Origin: Arthrobacter frigidicola
Lineage (GTDB): Bacteria > Actinomycetota > Actinomycetes > Actinomycetales > Micrococcaceae
Reading direction: 5' to 3'
Assembly (NCBI GenBank): GCA_003602285.1
Contig: QZVU01000003.1
Location: 186,001 to 250,000 of the forward strand
Length of the DNA: 64,000 bases
Both the position numbers and the translations under genes were made by a program. The notes beneath the pieces are model-generated. The model worked only from the letters and a program-made list of their open reading frames with translations, did not search any database and was not told the origin of the DNA. How positions within the stretch are numbered: position 1 is the stretch's first letter; the number at the start of each line of letters is the position of its first letter. This document shows, in pieces, positions 48,872 through 57,387 of the stretch.

Positions 48872-50200
48872 ATGAGCAACAGTGTGGAAGGCCGGAAGGC
48901 ACAGCCGGGCTCTGCCCCCGGCACCGCGGCGGCCTCCCGTCCCGGGGCTGACGTCGGCCGGCTGCCGGCCTGGCCGATTGTCGCCGCCTTCGCGGGTTTC
49001 CCGCTGTGGTGGGCGCTGGGGTTCGGAGACATGGCCTGGCCGGTCTTCGGCGCGCTGATGGTGCTCATCCTGGCACGGGCGGGAAAGGTGCGGGCGCCCC
49101 GGGGCTTTGGCATCCTGCTGCTCTTCCTGCTCTGGGTGCTGTGTTCGATGATTCAGATCGACGAACCGCTGCGCATCATCGGCTTCTTCTACCGGTTCTT
49201 CCTCTACGCCGCGGCAACCGTCGTCTTCGTCTACGTCTACAACGCCCGGCAGACGCTCACGGACCGCCGCATCTTCGGGGTCCTGACGGTCTTCTGGCTG
49301 ATCGTCGTCGCCGGCGGGTTCGCCGGTCTCGCGTTTCCCCTCTTCGAGCTCAAGACGCCTTTGGCCTACGTCCTCCCGCAGGCCCTGCTCGACAATTCGT
49401 ATGTCGACGAGATGACCACCCGGGACCTCACCCAGTACAACCCGGACCCGAACGCGACCGTCATCTCCGCGCCGCGGCCGAGTGCCCCGTTCCTCTACGC
49501 CAATGGATGGGGAAACGGCTACTCGCTCCTCACCCCTGCGGTGGCTGTCTACCTTTCCATGGTGCGCGGCGAGCGGAGGTTCTGGTGGCTTGTGGCGGCG
49601 CTTCCCATCTCCTTCATCCCCGCCTTCCTCACCCTGAACCGGGGCATGTTCCTGGGCCTGGGAATCGCCCTGCTCTACCTTGGGTTCCGGGCGGCGCTGC
49701 TGGGCCGCACCCGGGTCATCGGCACGATCCTCGCACTCTCCGTGGTCGCCGGCGTGGCCGTGGTGCAGCTTCCCGTCATCGAGCGGCTCGAGCAGCGCAC
49801 AGCCCGCGTCTCAAGCATCGATGACCGCGGGGAGCTCTACCAGGAGACCTTCCGGCGCACACTCGATTCCCCGGTGTTCGGCTACGGCGCGCCCCGGCCG
49901 TCCGAGCGCTCGGGGCAGCCCTCCGCCGGCACGCAGGGGCACGTGTGGCTCGTCCTCTTCTCCCATGGGTTCGTCGGGCTCGGACTGTTCCTGGCCTGGC
50001 TGGTCCATGCCTTCCTCTCGACCCTCCGCCGCACCGACCTCGTCGGCCTGGTCTGCAACACCCTGCTGCTCGTGGGGCTGGTGGAAATCTTCTACTACGG
50101 CATCCTCGGTTCGGGACTGGTCATCCTCGTGGTGATCGCCGCCGTCGGACTGCGGGGACGCCCGAAGCTCCCCCTGCGGGAGACTGCGGCAGTCAGGTAG
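48872..50200 (+). CDS. Wzy/O-antigen ligase-like polymerase
   Basis: 442-residue membrane protein with about 11 helices. The long outer loop (DNSYVDEMTTRDLTQYNPDPN ... PFLYANGWGNGYSLL) followed by LTLNRGMFLGLGIALL, and the periplasmic EQRTARVSSIDDRGELYQET, resemble the Wzy_C/O-antigen ligase family that polymerises or ligates undecaprenyl-linked repeat units. The start at 48872 has GGGAGG upstream; ATG 48854 is an alternative 6 codons earlier. Divergent from the GT2-wzz pair. Confidence 0.8.
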   Translation: MSNSVEGRKAQPGSAPGTAAASRPGADVGRLPAWPIVAAFAGFPLWWALGFGDMAWPVFGALMVLILARAGKVRAPRGFGILLLFLLWVLCSMIQIDEPLRIIGFFYRFFLYAAATVVFVYVYNARQTLTDRRIFGVLTVFWLIVVAGGFAGLAFPLFELKTPLAYVLPQALLDNSYVDEMTTRDLTQYNPDPNATVISAPRPSAPFLYANGWGNGYSLLTPAVAVYLSMVRGERRFWWLVAALPISFIPAFLTLNRGMFLGLGIALLYLGFRAALLGRTRVIGTILALSVVAGVAVVQLPVIERLEQRTARVSSIDDRGELYQETFRRTLDSPVFGYGAPRPSERSGQPSAGTQGHVWLVLFSHGFVGLGLFLAWLVHAFLSTLRRTDLVGLVCNTLLLVGLVEIFYYGILGSGLVILVVIAAVGLRGRPKLPLRETAAVR

Positions 50201-50374
50201 GCGGTTAGAAAGTAGGGTATCGGTCCGGCCTTTACAGGTACCGAAGTCGTCCCCGCTTGGGTTCTGCCCGCGCGCTCCCCACAGCTACTCTTTGTGCACT
50301 CTGCGGGATTCCAATGGGATTGCCGCCCCGGGAGACCGGGGAAAACCGTGCTTGCGCAAGTGCTAGGGGCGAAC

Positions 50375-53300
50375 GTGAGAACACACGCGAACGTGGGAAA
50401 ACAGCGGCCATTACTCAAGGTCCTCGGCTCGGCGGTCGCGTCGCTCATGGTGCTGACCGGCCTGGCCGTGCTGTCGGCTCCGGCGTCGGGCGCTGTCGCC
50501 CGCACGGGAGCCGACGCAGCGACGGCTGCCGCCTCCTGCTGGGAAATCAAGCAGAACAACGCCGCTGTGCCTTCGGGCACCTACTGGCTGTTGACGCCGA
50601 AGATGGCGGCGCCCGCCCAGTTCTACTGCGACATGGTCACCGGCGGCGGCGGCTGGGTCCTCGTCGGCAAGGGCCGGGAGAAGTGGATGCCCGGCTACGA
50701 GGGCACCGGGAACCCGACCGCCCTCCAGACCGCCGGCGTCAGCCCCATGTCGGGAGCCACCACCCAGTATTCGTCGACAGTGGTCGACGCCCTGCTCAAC
50801 GGCAGTCGGGTCGATAGTCTCGCCGACGGCATCCGGCTCAAGCGGGCGAAGAACACCACCGGCACGGCTTGGCATGAAACCCGCATCGCCCTCGCCAAAC
50901 GGGACCGGTGGGTGTGGACCTTCAGTGCCCTGCACCCCATCACGTGGTACTCCTTCGACGGCGTGCGGGCACCCAGCGGAGGAGTCACTGCCAGTTTCGG
51001 CGTCGACGACGCGTACCGGAAGGTCAAGTCGGATGCGCGGTTCGACTCCGGCCAGAACTACACCATGGGCTTCGCCTACGGCAGCGGGGTCAAGGGGACG
51101 ACCAGCGCAGGCACCTACCTGTGGTCGGCCACTGAGGGGCTGGGCGGAGCCCGGCCCTACACCGAAGTCTTCATCCGGCCCAGGATTTTCTCGACCACGG
51201 GCTTCACCGCGATCCCCGACGCAGGAACCGCAGCGAAGACCAACCTTCCCGTAGCCGAATCCGTCGCCCTCGACAGCCCCTGGGGCGTCACCGGATTCAC
51301 CACGCGCCGACGCGAGGGCGACGTCGAGGTCCAGGCTTTCGCGCAGAGCGGCAACCGGATGTTCGTCGGCGGGAACTTCACTGCCGTCCAGCGCACATCG
51401 ACCGGCACCGACAAGGTCGCCCGCAGTTTCCTCGCGGCCTTCGACGTCACGACGGGCGAACTGCTCACCGACTTCGTGCCGAAGCTCAACGCCCCGGTGA
51501 TGTCCCTCGCCGTGCTCCCCAACGGGAACCTGGTCGCCGGTGGCTACTTCACCACGGCCAATGGAGCCGCCGCGACGTCGATCGTGGCACTGAACCCGAC
51601 CACCGGTGCGACGGTTCCCGGCTGGACTGTGAAGGTTGAAGACCGGACCACCTCGGGCATCCTGCGCGTCGGCGACCTCGCCGTCAAGGGCAACTGGCTC
51701 TACCTCGGCGGAGCGTTCACCCACGTGGCGGGCGGAAGCAATCCCACCACGTTCAAGTACACGCGGAACGCCGCACGGGTCTCGGTGACCGACGGCACCC
51801 CGGCCACGAACTGGAACCCGGATTTCAACGGCACGGTGGTCTCCATCGACCCCAGCGACGACGGATCCCGCCTCTACGCGGCCGGGTACTTCACGGCGAA
51901 GGGCTCGACGGCGGCCAGCAAGGCGGCCGCGGTGCAGACGGTCGACGGCGCACCCCTTGCCACCCCGGCCTGGAACCCCACCTGGAGCAGCAACTCGAAC
52001 TACCAGCAGACAATCGGCCAGGTCGGAAACCGGGTCTGGGTCGGGGGCTCCGAGCACAGCTTCTTCAGCTTCTCGACAAGCACCTTCGCGCGCCTTTCGG
52101 GGAACATCGGCCAGAAGAACGGCGACTTCCAGGCCATTGCCGAGAGCCCGCGTGGGATTCTCTACGGCGGGTCCCACGGACACCACTTCAACTATTCGAA
52201 CGCGTTCTTCTGGCCGAACATGGGCACCGGCTGGACCCAGGCCGACGCCTACGAGTGGACGGGGGCGTGGAATGCGGCGACGGGGGACTACATCCCCAGC
52301 TTTACGCCCGCCATGAAGTTCCGCTCCGGATCGGGTATCTGGGCGCAGATCGTCGACAGCAATGGAACCCTCTGGGCCGGCGGCGACATGACCACTGCCC
52401 GCACCCGCAGCTCCGGCAGCTCCTGGGCCGGCGGATTCGCCCGGTTCCCGCAGCGGGATGCGGTGGCGCCCACCCGGCCCGGAACCCCAACAATCTCCGA
52501 CAACACGGCATCGACCGTCCGGCTGACCTGGGCCGGGTCCTCCGACGCCGGCAGCCGGGTGACGTACCAGATCCTCCGCGACGACCGCGTTGTGGCCACC
52601 ACCACCGGAACGACCGCCGTGGTTCCCAAGGACGGCAGCAACCGCTTCTTTGTCCGCGCGGCGGATACCGCGGGAAACCTTTCGGCGAGCACACCGGTGG
52701 TGACGGCCTCGGCCGCGCTCACCTCCGCGAACTCGGCCCCGGCTGCGGCCTTCACCTCCAAGGCCACGGGGCTGGCCGCCACCTTCGACGGCAGCGGCTC
52801 CACCGATTCTGACGGCACCATCGCCTCCTATGCCTGGGACTTCGGCGACGGAAGCACGGGCACCGGAGCCACCGCCACGCGCACCTACGCGGCGGCCGGA
52901 ACCTACACGGTGAAACTGACGGTCACCGACGACAAGGGCGCCACCGGAGTGAAGTCCGCCCCGGTCACCGTCAGTGCTGCCGCAGCGAACTCGGCCCCGG
53001 CTGCGGCCTTCACCTCCAAGGCCACGGGGCTGGCCGCCAGCTTCGACGGCAGCGGCTCCACCGATTCCGACGGCACCATCGCCTCCTATGCCTGGGACTT
53101 CGGCGACGGAAGCACGGGCACCGGAGCCACCGCCACGCGCACCTACGCGGCGGCCGGAACCTACACGGTGAAGCTGACGGTCACCGACGACAAGGGCGCC
53201 ACCGGAGTGAAGTCCGCCCCGGTCACCGTCAGTGCGGCGGTGGCGGGCCAGGAATCGGTGCTGATCGCGGCGAAGTCGCCCTGGAGCTGGCGCTATGAAG

Positions 53301-53776
53301 CTCCAGCTCCGCCGACGTCCTGGAAGGCCAACGGATTCGACGCCACCGCCTGGAAGTCGGGGCCCGCGGTGCTGGGCTTCGGGTCGGCGGGGCTGGGAAC
53401 CGACGTCGACTTCACCCCCGAAACAACGACCGACAGGCCATTGACTGCATATTTCCTGCGGCAGTTCTCCGTTCCGTCAGCGGCCTCGGTGTCGAAACTT
53501 ACCCTGCAGACTGTCGCCGACGACGGTGTGGTGGTCTACGTCAACGGGACCGAGGTCGGCCGGAAGAACCTGCCCACCGGCCCCATCTCCCACAGCACCT
53601 ACGCATCGAGCTCTGTCAGCACCTCGACGGCCAACACGACACCGTTCGTCATCGACGTCCCGGTGGCCCTGCTGGTCGACGGCGTGAACACAGTGGCGGT
53701 CGAAACCCACGTCAACTACCGGGCCACCCGGGACATGAGCATGGACCTGACGGCGAAGGCGACAACCACGAACTAG
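50375..53776 (+). CDS. Large secreted fibrinogen-like/PKD surface protein
   Basis: 1133-residue secreted protein. Domains: signal peptide (about 1-45); fibrinogen-like domain (about 54-280) with YCDMVTGGGGW near residues 84-94, matching the YCDxxxxGGGW signature; a Gly/Asn-rich stretch (about 305-690) with repeated QSGNRMFVGGNF, LPNGNLVAGGYF and GDLAVKGNWLYLGGAF, like a beta-propeller/delta-60 repeat; an Fn3 domain (about 699-782); two PKD domains (785-956); a jelly-roll-like C-terminal domain (about 959-1133; DDGVVVYVNGTEVG). The GTG at 50375 follows AGGGGCGAAC. No sortase motif or membrane anchor is seen. Its location in the polysaccharide locus suggests a matrix or lectin-like protein. Confidence 0.85.
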   Translation: MRTHANVGKQRPLLKVLGSAVASLMVLTGLAVLSAPASGAVARTGADAATAAASCWEIKQNNAAVPSGTYWLLTPKMAAPAQFYCDMVTGGGGWVLVGKGREKWMPGYEGTGNPTALQTAGVSPMSGATTQYSSTVVDALLNGSRVDSLADGIRLKRAKNTTGTAWHETRIALAKRDRWVWTFSALHPITWYSFDGVRAPSGGVTASFGVDDAYRKVKSDARFDSGQNYTMGFAYGSGVKGTTSAGTYLWSATEGLGGARPYTEVFIRPRIFSTTGFTAIPDAGTAAKTNLPVAESVALDSPWGVTGFTTRRREGDVEVQAFAQSGNRMFVGGNFTAVQRTSTGTDKVARSFLAAFDVTTGELLTDFVPKLNAPVMSLAVLPNGNLVAGGYFTTANGAAATSIVALNPTTGATVPGWTVKVEDRTTSGILRVGDLAVKGNWLYLGGAFTHVAGGSNPTTFKYTRNAARVSVTDGTPATNWNPDFNGTVVSIDPSDDGSRLYAAGYFTAKGSTAASKAAAVQTVDGAPLATPAWNPTWSSNSNYQQTIGQVGNRVWVGGSEHSFFSFSTSTFARLSGNIGQKNGDFQAIAESPRGILYGGSHGHHFNYSNAFFWPNMGTGWTQADAYEWTGAWNAATGDYIPSFTPAMKFRSGSGIWAQIVDSNGTLWAGGDMTTARTRSSGSSWAGGFARFPQRDAVAPTRPGTPTISDNTASTVRLTWAGSSDAGSRVTYQILRDDRVVATTTGTTAVVPKDGSNRFFVRAADTAGNLSASTPVVTASAALTSANSAPAAAFTSKATGLAATFDGSGSTDSDGTIASYAWDFGDGSTGTGATATRTYAAAGTYTVKLTVTDDKGATGVKSAPVTVSAAAANSAPAAAFTSKATGLAASFDGSGSTDSDGTIASYAWDFGDGSTGTGATATRTYAAAGTYTVKLTVTDDKGATGVKSAPVTVSAAVAGQESVLIAAKSPWSWRYEAPAPPTSWKANGFDATAWKSGPAVLGFGSAGLGTDVDFTPETTTDRPLTAYFLRQFSVPSAASVSKLTLQTVADDGVVVYVNGTEVGRKNLPTGPISHSTYASSSVSTSTANTTPFVIDVPVALLVDGVNTVAVETHVNYRATRDMSMDLTAKATTTN
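52727..53242 (+). repeat. 258-bp near-identical tandem PKD repeat
   Basis: Units 52727-52984 and 52985-53242 differ at very few positions, mainly near the ends. Each encodes an 86-residue PKD module (SYAWDFGDGSTGTG core). This suggests a recent duplication or conversion. Confidence 0.9.
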
Positions 53777-53915
53777 GCGCCCTGAGCCTGTGGCCCAAGA
53801 CCCTGCCCGGCGGCCAAGGTCCCGGGGTGTGGCGGAGCCGACCCTGCGGGGAACGGAATCCCGGATCCCGGCAGCCCGGCGTCGGCCGCCCCTGCGGTCC
53901 GGGCAGGGAGGCCGA

Positions 53916-54695
53916 TCAGCAGCTGGGGTCGTCCGGGAAGCGAATCTCCTCGACCAGCCAGGCGCCGCCGTCACCGCGCACCAGGGACAGGACGTTCAAC
54001 GACCGGTTTCCGGCCGAGCCCTCCCTCAGGACCACCCCTTCGTCCGTCACAACCCGAACCTTCGAGGAATCGACGCAGGCATTCACCGTCATCCTCGCCG
54101 GGGTGACCGCTCCGTCGTAGGCGACAATCTCGAGCCCGGCGATGGTCGGCACGCCCTCCTGGCGCCAGTTGTTGCTCTCGAACTCGGCCGCCTGGGCGAG
54201 GATCGCTCCCTGCGCGGGGCCGACGGCGAGCGCCTTGAGCTCATCGGCGGTCGGAATCTTGGCCGCTGCGAGGACCGACGCCGTCTTGCCGACGTAGGCC
54301 TGCGACAGAGTCGACGCTTTCTCCTTTTCGGCCGCCGGCACCGGAATCCGGGCGGAGGCCGCCGGTGCGGGCACTGCGCCGGGGGCGCCGCTTCCGGTTT
54401 CTGCTTCCGGGGCGGCCGGCGCTTTGGTGGCCGGTGTCGACCCGGCAGGCGCTGTCTTCACCGGAGCTGCCTTCACCGGAGCTGCCTCTTCCGTCGCCTT
54501 CTCCCCGGCGCCCCGGGTGGCCTCCGGGGCCGTTTCGGGTGCCTCACTCTCGGTTCCACCGGGTGCGGTGCGCGCAGTATCGAGGCTGCCGCCCGGCGGG
54601 GAAACGATCAGGAAGGCGCACACCGCAACACCGGCCACGGGGAGCACGACCCGAAGCGGACGGAAGCGACCCGAGGGTTTCTGCGATGACGCCAT
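53916..54695 (-). CDS. Secreted or membrane-anchored Ala/Pro/Glu-rich protein
   Basis: 259-residue protein with an N-terminal membrane helix (LRVVLPVAGVAVCAFLIV), a Pro/Ala/Glu/Thr-rich stretch to about residue 125, then a folded-looking C-terminal part (ending WLVEEIRFPDDPSC) with helices and strands of unknown family. It resembles an extracytoplasmic protein tethered by its N-terminus. The ATG at 54695 has AAGGAGG upstream. Convergent with the large surface protein. Confidence 0.7.
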   Translation of the reverse strand: MASSQKPSGRFRPLRVVLPVAGVAVCAFLIVSPPGGSLDTARTAPGGTESEAPETAPEATRGAGEKATEEAAPVKAAPVKTAPAGSTPATKAPAAPEAETGSGAPGAVPAPAASARIPVPAAEKEKASTLSQAYVGKTASVLAAAKIPTADELKALAVGPAQGAILAQAAEFESNNWRQEGVPTIAGLEIVAYDGAVTPARMTVNACVDSSKVRVVTDEGVVLREGSAGNRSLNVLSLVRGDGGAWLVEEIRFPDDPSC

Positions 54696-54894
54696 GGCCA
54701 GCCTCCTTGGCGAAGAAAAAAGACGATACAGTGCGAGGGATTCACCCAATATCTTGTCCTAGGGCATCCATCTATGCTCAAGTATCGTACAAAACGGCGC
54801 CGCCTGGGGTGGATTCGCCTAACGATGTGGTAGTGCATTGTCCGGTCGGTCTAGAGGGGGACGGGGTGGCGAAGTTGCCGGGACTGGGGGCGGT

Positions 54895-56445
54895 ATGAAG
54901 GCGGAGCATGCGTCGGAGGCCCGGCGTGCGGCCCGCGGCGGACTGATCAGCGGGTTGGGAGCCGGCACCAGCGCTGTCATGGGCCTGCTGCTCATCCTCG
55001 TGCTCGGCCGCTCCTTCGGTGAGTATGGGGCCGGCATCGTCCTTCAATCCATCGCAGTGTTCTCCATCGCCCTGGGCATCGCTCGAACGGGAATGGACAC
55101 AACGAGCGTGTGGATCCTCCCCCGGCTTGCCTCCACCGCGCCGGAGAGGATCCGCGGGGCGGTTCTGGCACTGCTCCTGCCGGCCGTCGCCGTCAGCATC
55201 GCCTTGACGCTGATGCTTTACTTTCTCCTTCCGCCGCTGACCGAGGACCTCGTGCAACTGCCGCCGGAGGTCGTTGGAGCGGTCCGGACGATAGCCCTGT
55301 TCCTGCCGTTCGCGGCGGTGATGATGGTCGCCCTTGCCGCCACCCGGGGGCTGGGGAGCATCCTCCCCTACACGGTGATCGGGGCCGTGGCCGTTCCGGC
55401 AGCGCGGCCGCTCGCCGTCCTGGCGGTCGTCCTGCTGGGTGGTTCCGCCGCAATGGGAGCCCTCGCCTGGGCCCTGCCGCTGCCGGCGGCCATGGCCATT
55501 GCGCTGGTGGTGCTCGCGGGGCGGGTCCGTGAGCATGAGCTGCGTGCGGGGTTGAGGGGCCGCTGGCGCCCCTCTCCAAAGGTCTCGACGGGGGTGCGTC
55601 GGTTCGCCCTGCCCCGCTGGTATTCCTCCGGCGTCGAACAGGCGATCGTGTGGTTCGACGTAATCCTCGTCGGCGCCATCGCCGGTGCCGGAGCCGCGGG
55701 CATCTACGGAACAGTCAGCAGGTTCGTCACGGCCGGGCTGATCGTCTCAACGGCGATGCGGATGGTGATCTCGCCCCGGTTCAGCGCCCTCCTCGAGGAG
55801 CGCAAGGTCGACGCCGTCCAGACCCTCTACTCAACGACCCTGACCTGGATCGTGCTTTTCGGAACGCCCATCTACGGGCTGTTCATGTTCTTCGCACCCA
55901 CGGTGCTGAGCTGGTTCGGGCCGGGGTTCTCCGAAGGTGCCACGGCCCTGGTCATCCTCTGCGTCGGGGCAATCTGTTTCCTCTTCGGCGGGAACATCGA
56001 CTCGGTGCTTACCATGAGCGGCCGAAGCGGCTGGATGGCCTTCAACAAGTCCGTGGTGCTTGCCGTCAACATCGCGGCGAACCTCGTCCTCGTGCCCCGG
56101 TGGGGAATTCTCGGCGCCGCCTCCGCCTGGGCGTTCAGCATGTTCCTCGATGCGTTGCTCGCCTCGGTCGAAACCCGCATCTTCGTCGGCATCCGGTTCG
56201 ACGCCGGCCGGGTGGCCTACGCGCTGATGGTGGCGGCGGTGAGCGTCGTGCCCGGAAGCCTGCTCGTGCTCTCGCTGCTGGGCAGCTCAACGACCTCGCT
56301 GGCGGTGGCAGGACTCATTACGGTGACAATTCTGGCTCTGTGGTGCTGGTTTGACCGGTACAGGCTCAGACTGGATGGACTGCGCCGAGCCGCCCGGAAA
56401 CCGGCGGCGGCCGGGTCGCGGACGGTTGAGTCGAAAGGAGTTTGA
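54895..56445 (+). CDS. Polysaccharide flippase (Wzx-like, MATE/MVF fold)
   Basis: 516-residue membrane protein with about 14 helices that would move the lipid-linked repeat unit across the membrane. RGGLISGLGAGTSAVMGLLLILVLGRSFG at the start and AGIYGTVSRFVTAGLIVSTAMRMVI are typical of polysaccharide biosynthesis (RfbX-like) proteins. The sulfotransferase gene begins on the next base after its stop (TGA GTG), so they are translationally linked. Confidence 0.85.
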   Translation: MKAEHASEARRAARGGLISGLGAGTSAVMGLLLILVLGRSFGEYGAGIVLQSIAVFSIALGIARTGMDTTSVWILPRLASTAPERIRGAVLALLLPAVAVSIALTLMLYFLLPPLTEDLVQLPPEVVGAVRTIALFLPFAAVMMVALAATRGLGSILPYTVIGAVAVPAARPLAVLAVVLLGGSAAMGALAWALPLPAAMAIALVVLAGRVREHELRAGLRGRWRPSPKVSTGVRRFALPRWYSSGVEQAIVWFDVILVGAIAGAGAAGIYGTVSRFVTAGLIVSTAMRMVISPRFSALLEERKVDAVQTLYSTTLTWIVLFGTPIYGLFMFFAPTVLSWFGPGFSEGATALVILCVGAICFLFGGNIDSVLTMSGRSGWMAFNKSVVLAVNIAANLVLVPRWGILGAASAWAFSMFLDALLASVETRIFVGIRFDAGRVAYALMVAAVSVVPGSLLVLSLLGSSTTSLAVAGLITVTILALWCWFDRYRLRLDGLRRAARKPAAAGSRTVESKGV

Positions 56446-57336
56446 GTGGTCACGCTGACAGACATTAAGGACGCTTCCCCCCGATGGCTCAAGGACGTGG
56501 GCGATACCCTCACGCGGTCCTATGGCCGGCGGACCGCTACGGCACGGCCGGTTCCCGATTTCCTGATCATCGGCACCAAACGCGGCGGAACCACCTCCCT
56601 CTTCAATTACCTCCTGATGCATCCCGGCGTCCTCGGGCTTTTTCCCCAAATCCGGGGGAGGAAGAGCACCGACTACTTCTTCAAGGAGTACCACCGGGGC
56701 GAAGGCTGGTACCGCTCGCATTTCCATACGGACTCCTACCGCAGGCTTGTGGCCCGGTCGGCGGGTCACCGGCCGGTGAGCGGTGAAGCCTCGCCCTACT
56801 ACCAGTGGGATCCCCGGATCGCCGAACGGGTCCGTGCGACGGCCCCCGACGTCCGGGCCATCGCGTTGCTCCGCGACCCCGTCGACCGCGCCTGGTCCCA
56901 CCATCAGGAACGGGCCGCCAACGGCGTCGAACCGCTCGGCTTCGAAGCGGCACTGGCCGCCGAGGAGGACCGGCTCGCCGGTGAGCTCGACGCCATGCTG
57001 GCGGACCCCGCCTACTACAGCACGGCCTACGACTTCTACTCCTACCGCAGCCGCGGCCTCTACCTTCCCCAGATCCAGAACTGGCACGCGTCCTTTCCCG
57101 AGGGCCAGCTGCTGGTCCTGCGCAGCGAGGACATGTACTCCGACGTCCAGGGAACCTTCGACACCGTGTGCGATTTCCTCGGCCTTCCGCGCTTCGCCCT
57201 TCCCTCGACCAAGCCGTTCAATGCGATCACCCGCTCGAGCATTCCACCCAGCGCCCGGAAGGAGCTCGAGGATTTCTATTCTGGCCCCAATCAGGACCTC
57301 GCCGACTATCTCGGCCGGCCCCTCCTCTGGACCTGA
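56446..57336 (+). CDS. PAPS-dependent sulfotransferase
   Basis: 296-residue cytosolic sulfotransferase. The 5'-phosphosulfate loop is FLIIGTKRGGTTSLFNYLL near residue 38, the 3'-phosphate-binding segment is IALLRDPVDRAWSHHQERA near residue 140, and the C-terminal LEDFYSGPNQDLADYLGRPL matches heparan/carbohydrate sulfotransferases. It would put sulfate from PAPS on a sugar. GTG start immediately after the flippase gene; the APS kinase gene follows. Substrate position is unknown. Confidence 0.88.
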   Translation: MVTLTDIKDASPRWLKDVGDTLTRSYGRRTATARPVPDFLIIGTKRGGTTSLFNYLLMHPGVLGLFPQIRGRKSTDYFFKEYHRGEGWYRSHFHTDSYRRLVARSAGHRPVSGEASPYYQWDPRIAERVRATAPDVRAIALLRDPVDRAWSHHQERAANGVEPLGFEAALAAEEDRLAGELDAMLADPAYYSTAYDFYSYRSRGLYLPQIQNWHASFPEGQLLVLRSEDMYSDVQGTFDTVCDFLGLPRFALPSTKPFNAITRSSIPPSARKELEDFYSGPNQDLADYLGRPLLWT

Positions 57337-57387
57337 GGGGTCTTCGATGCCCTCGGGATGCCCCGCTCCCGGCCGGAGACGGCGTCC

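Noticed and set aside
50411-52186. 591-codon frame opposite the large surface protein
   Set aside because: The forward frame has a signal peptide and clear domains; the reverse frame does not.
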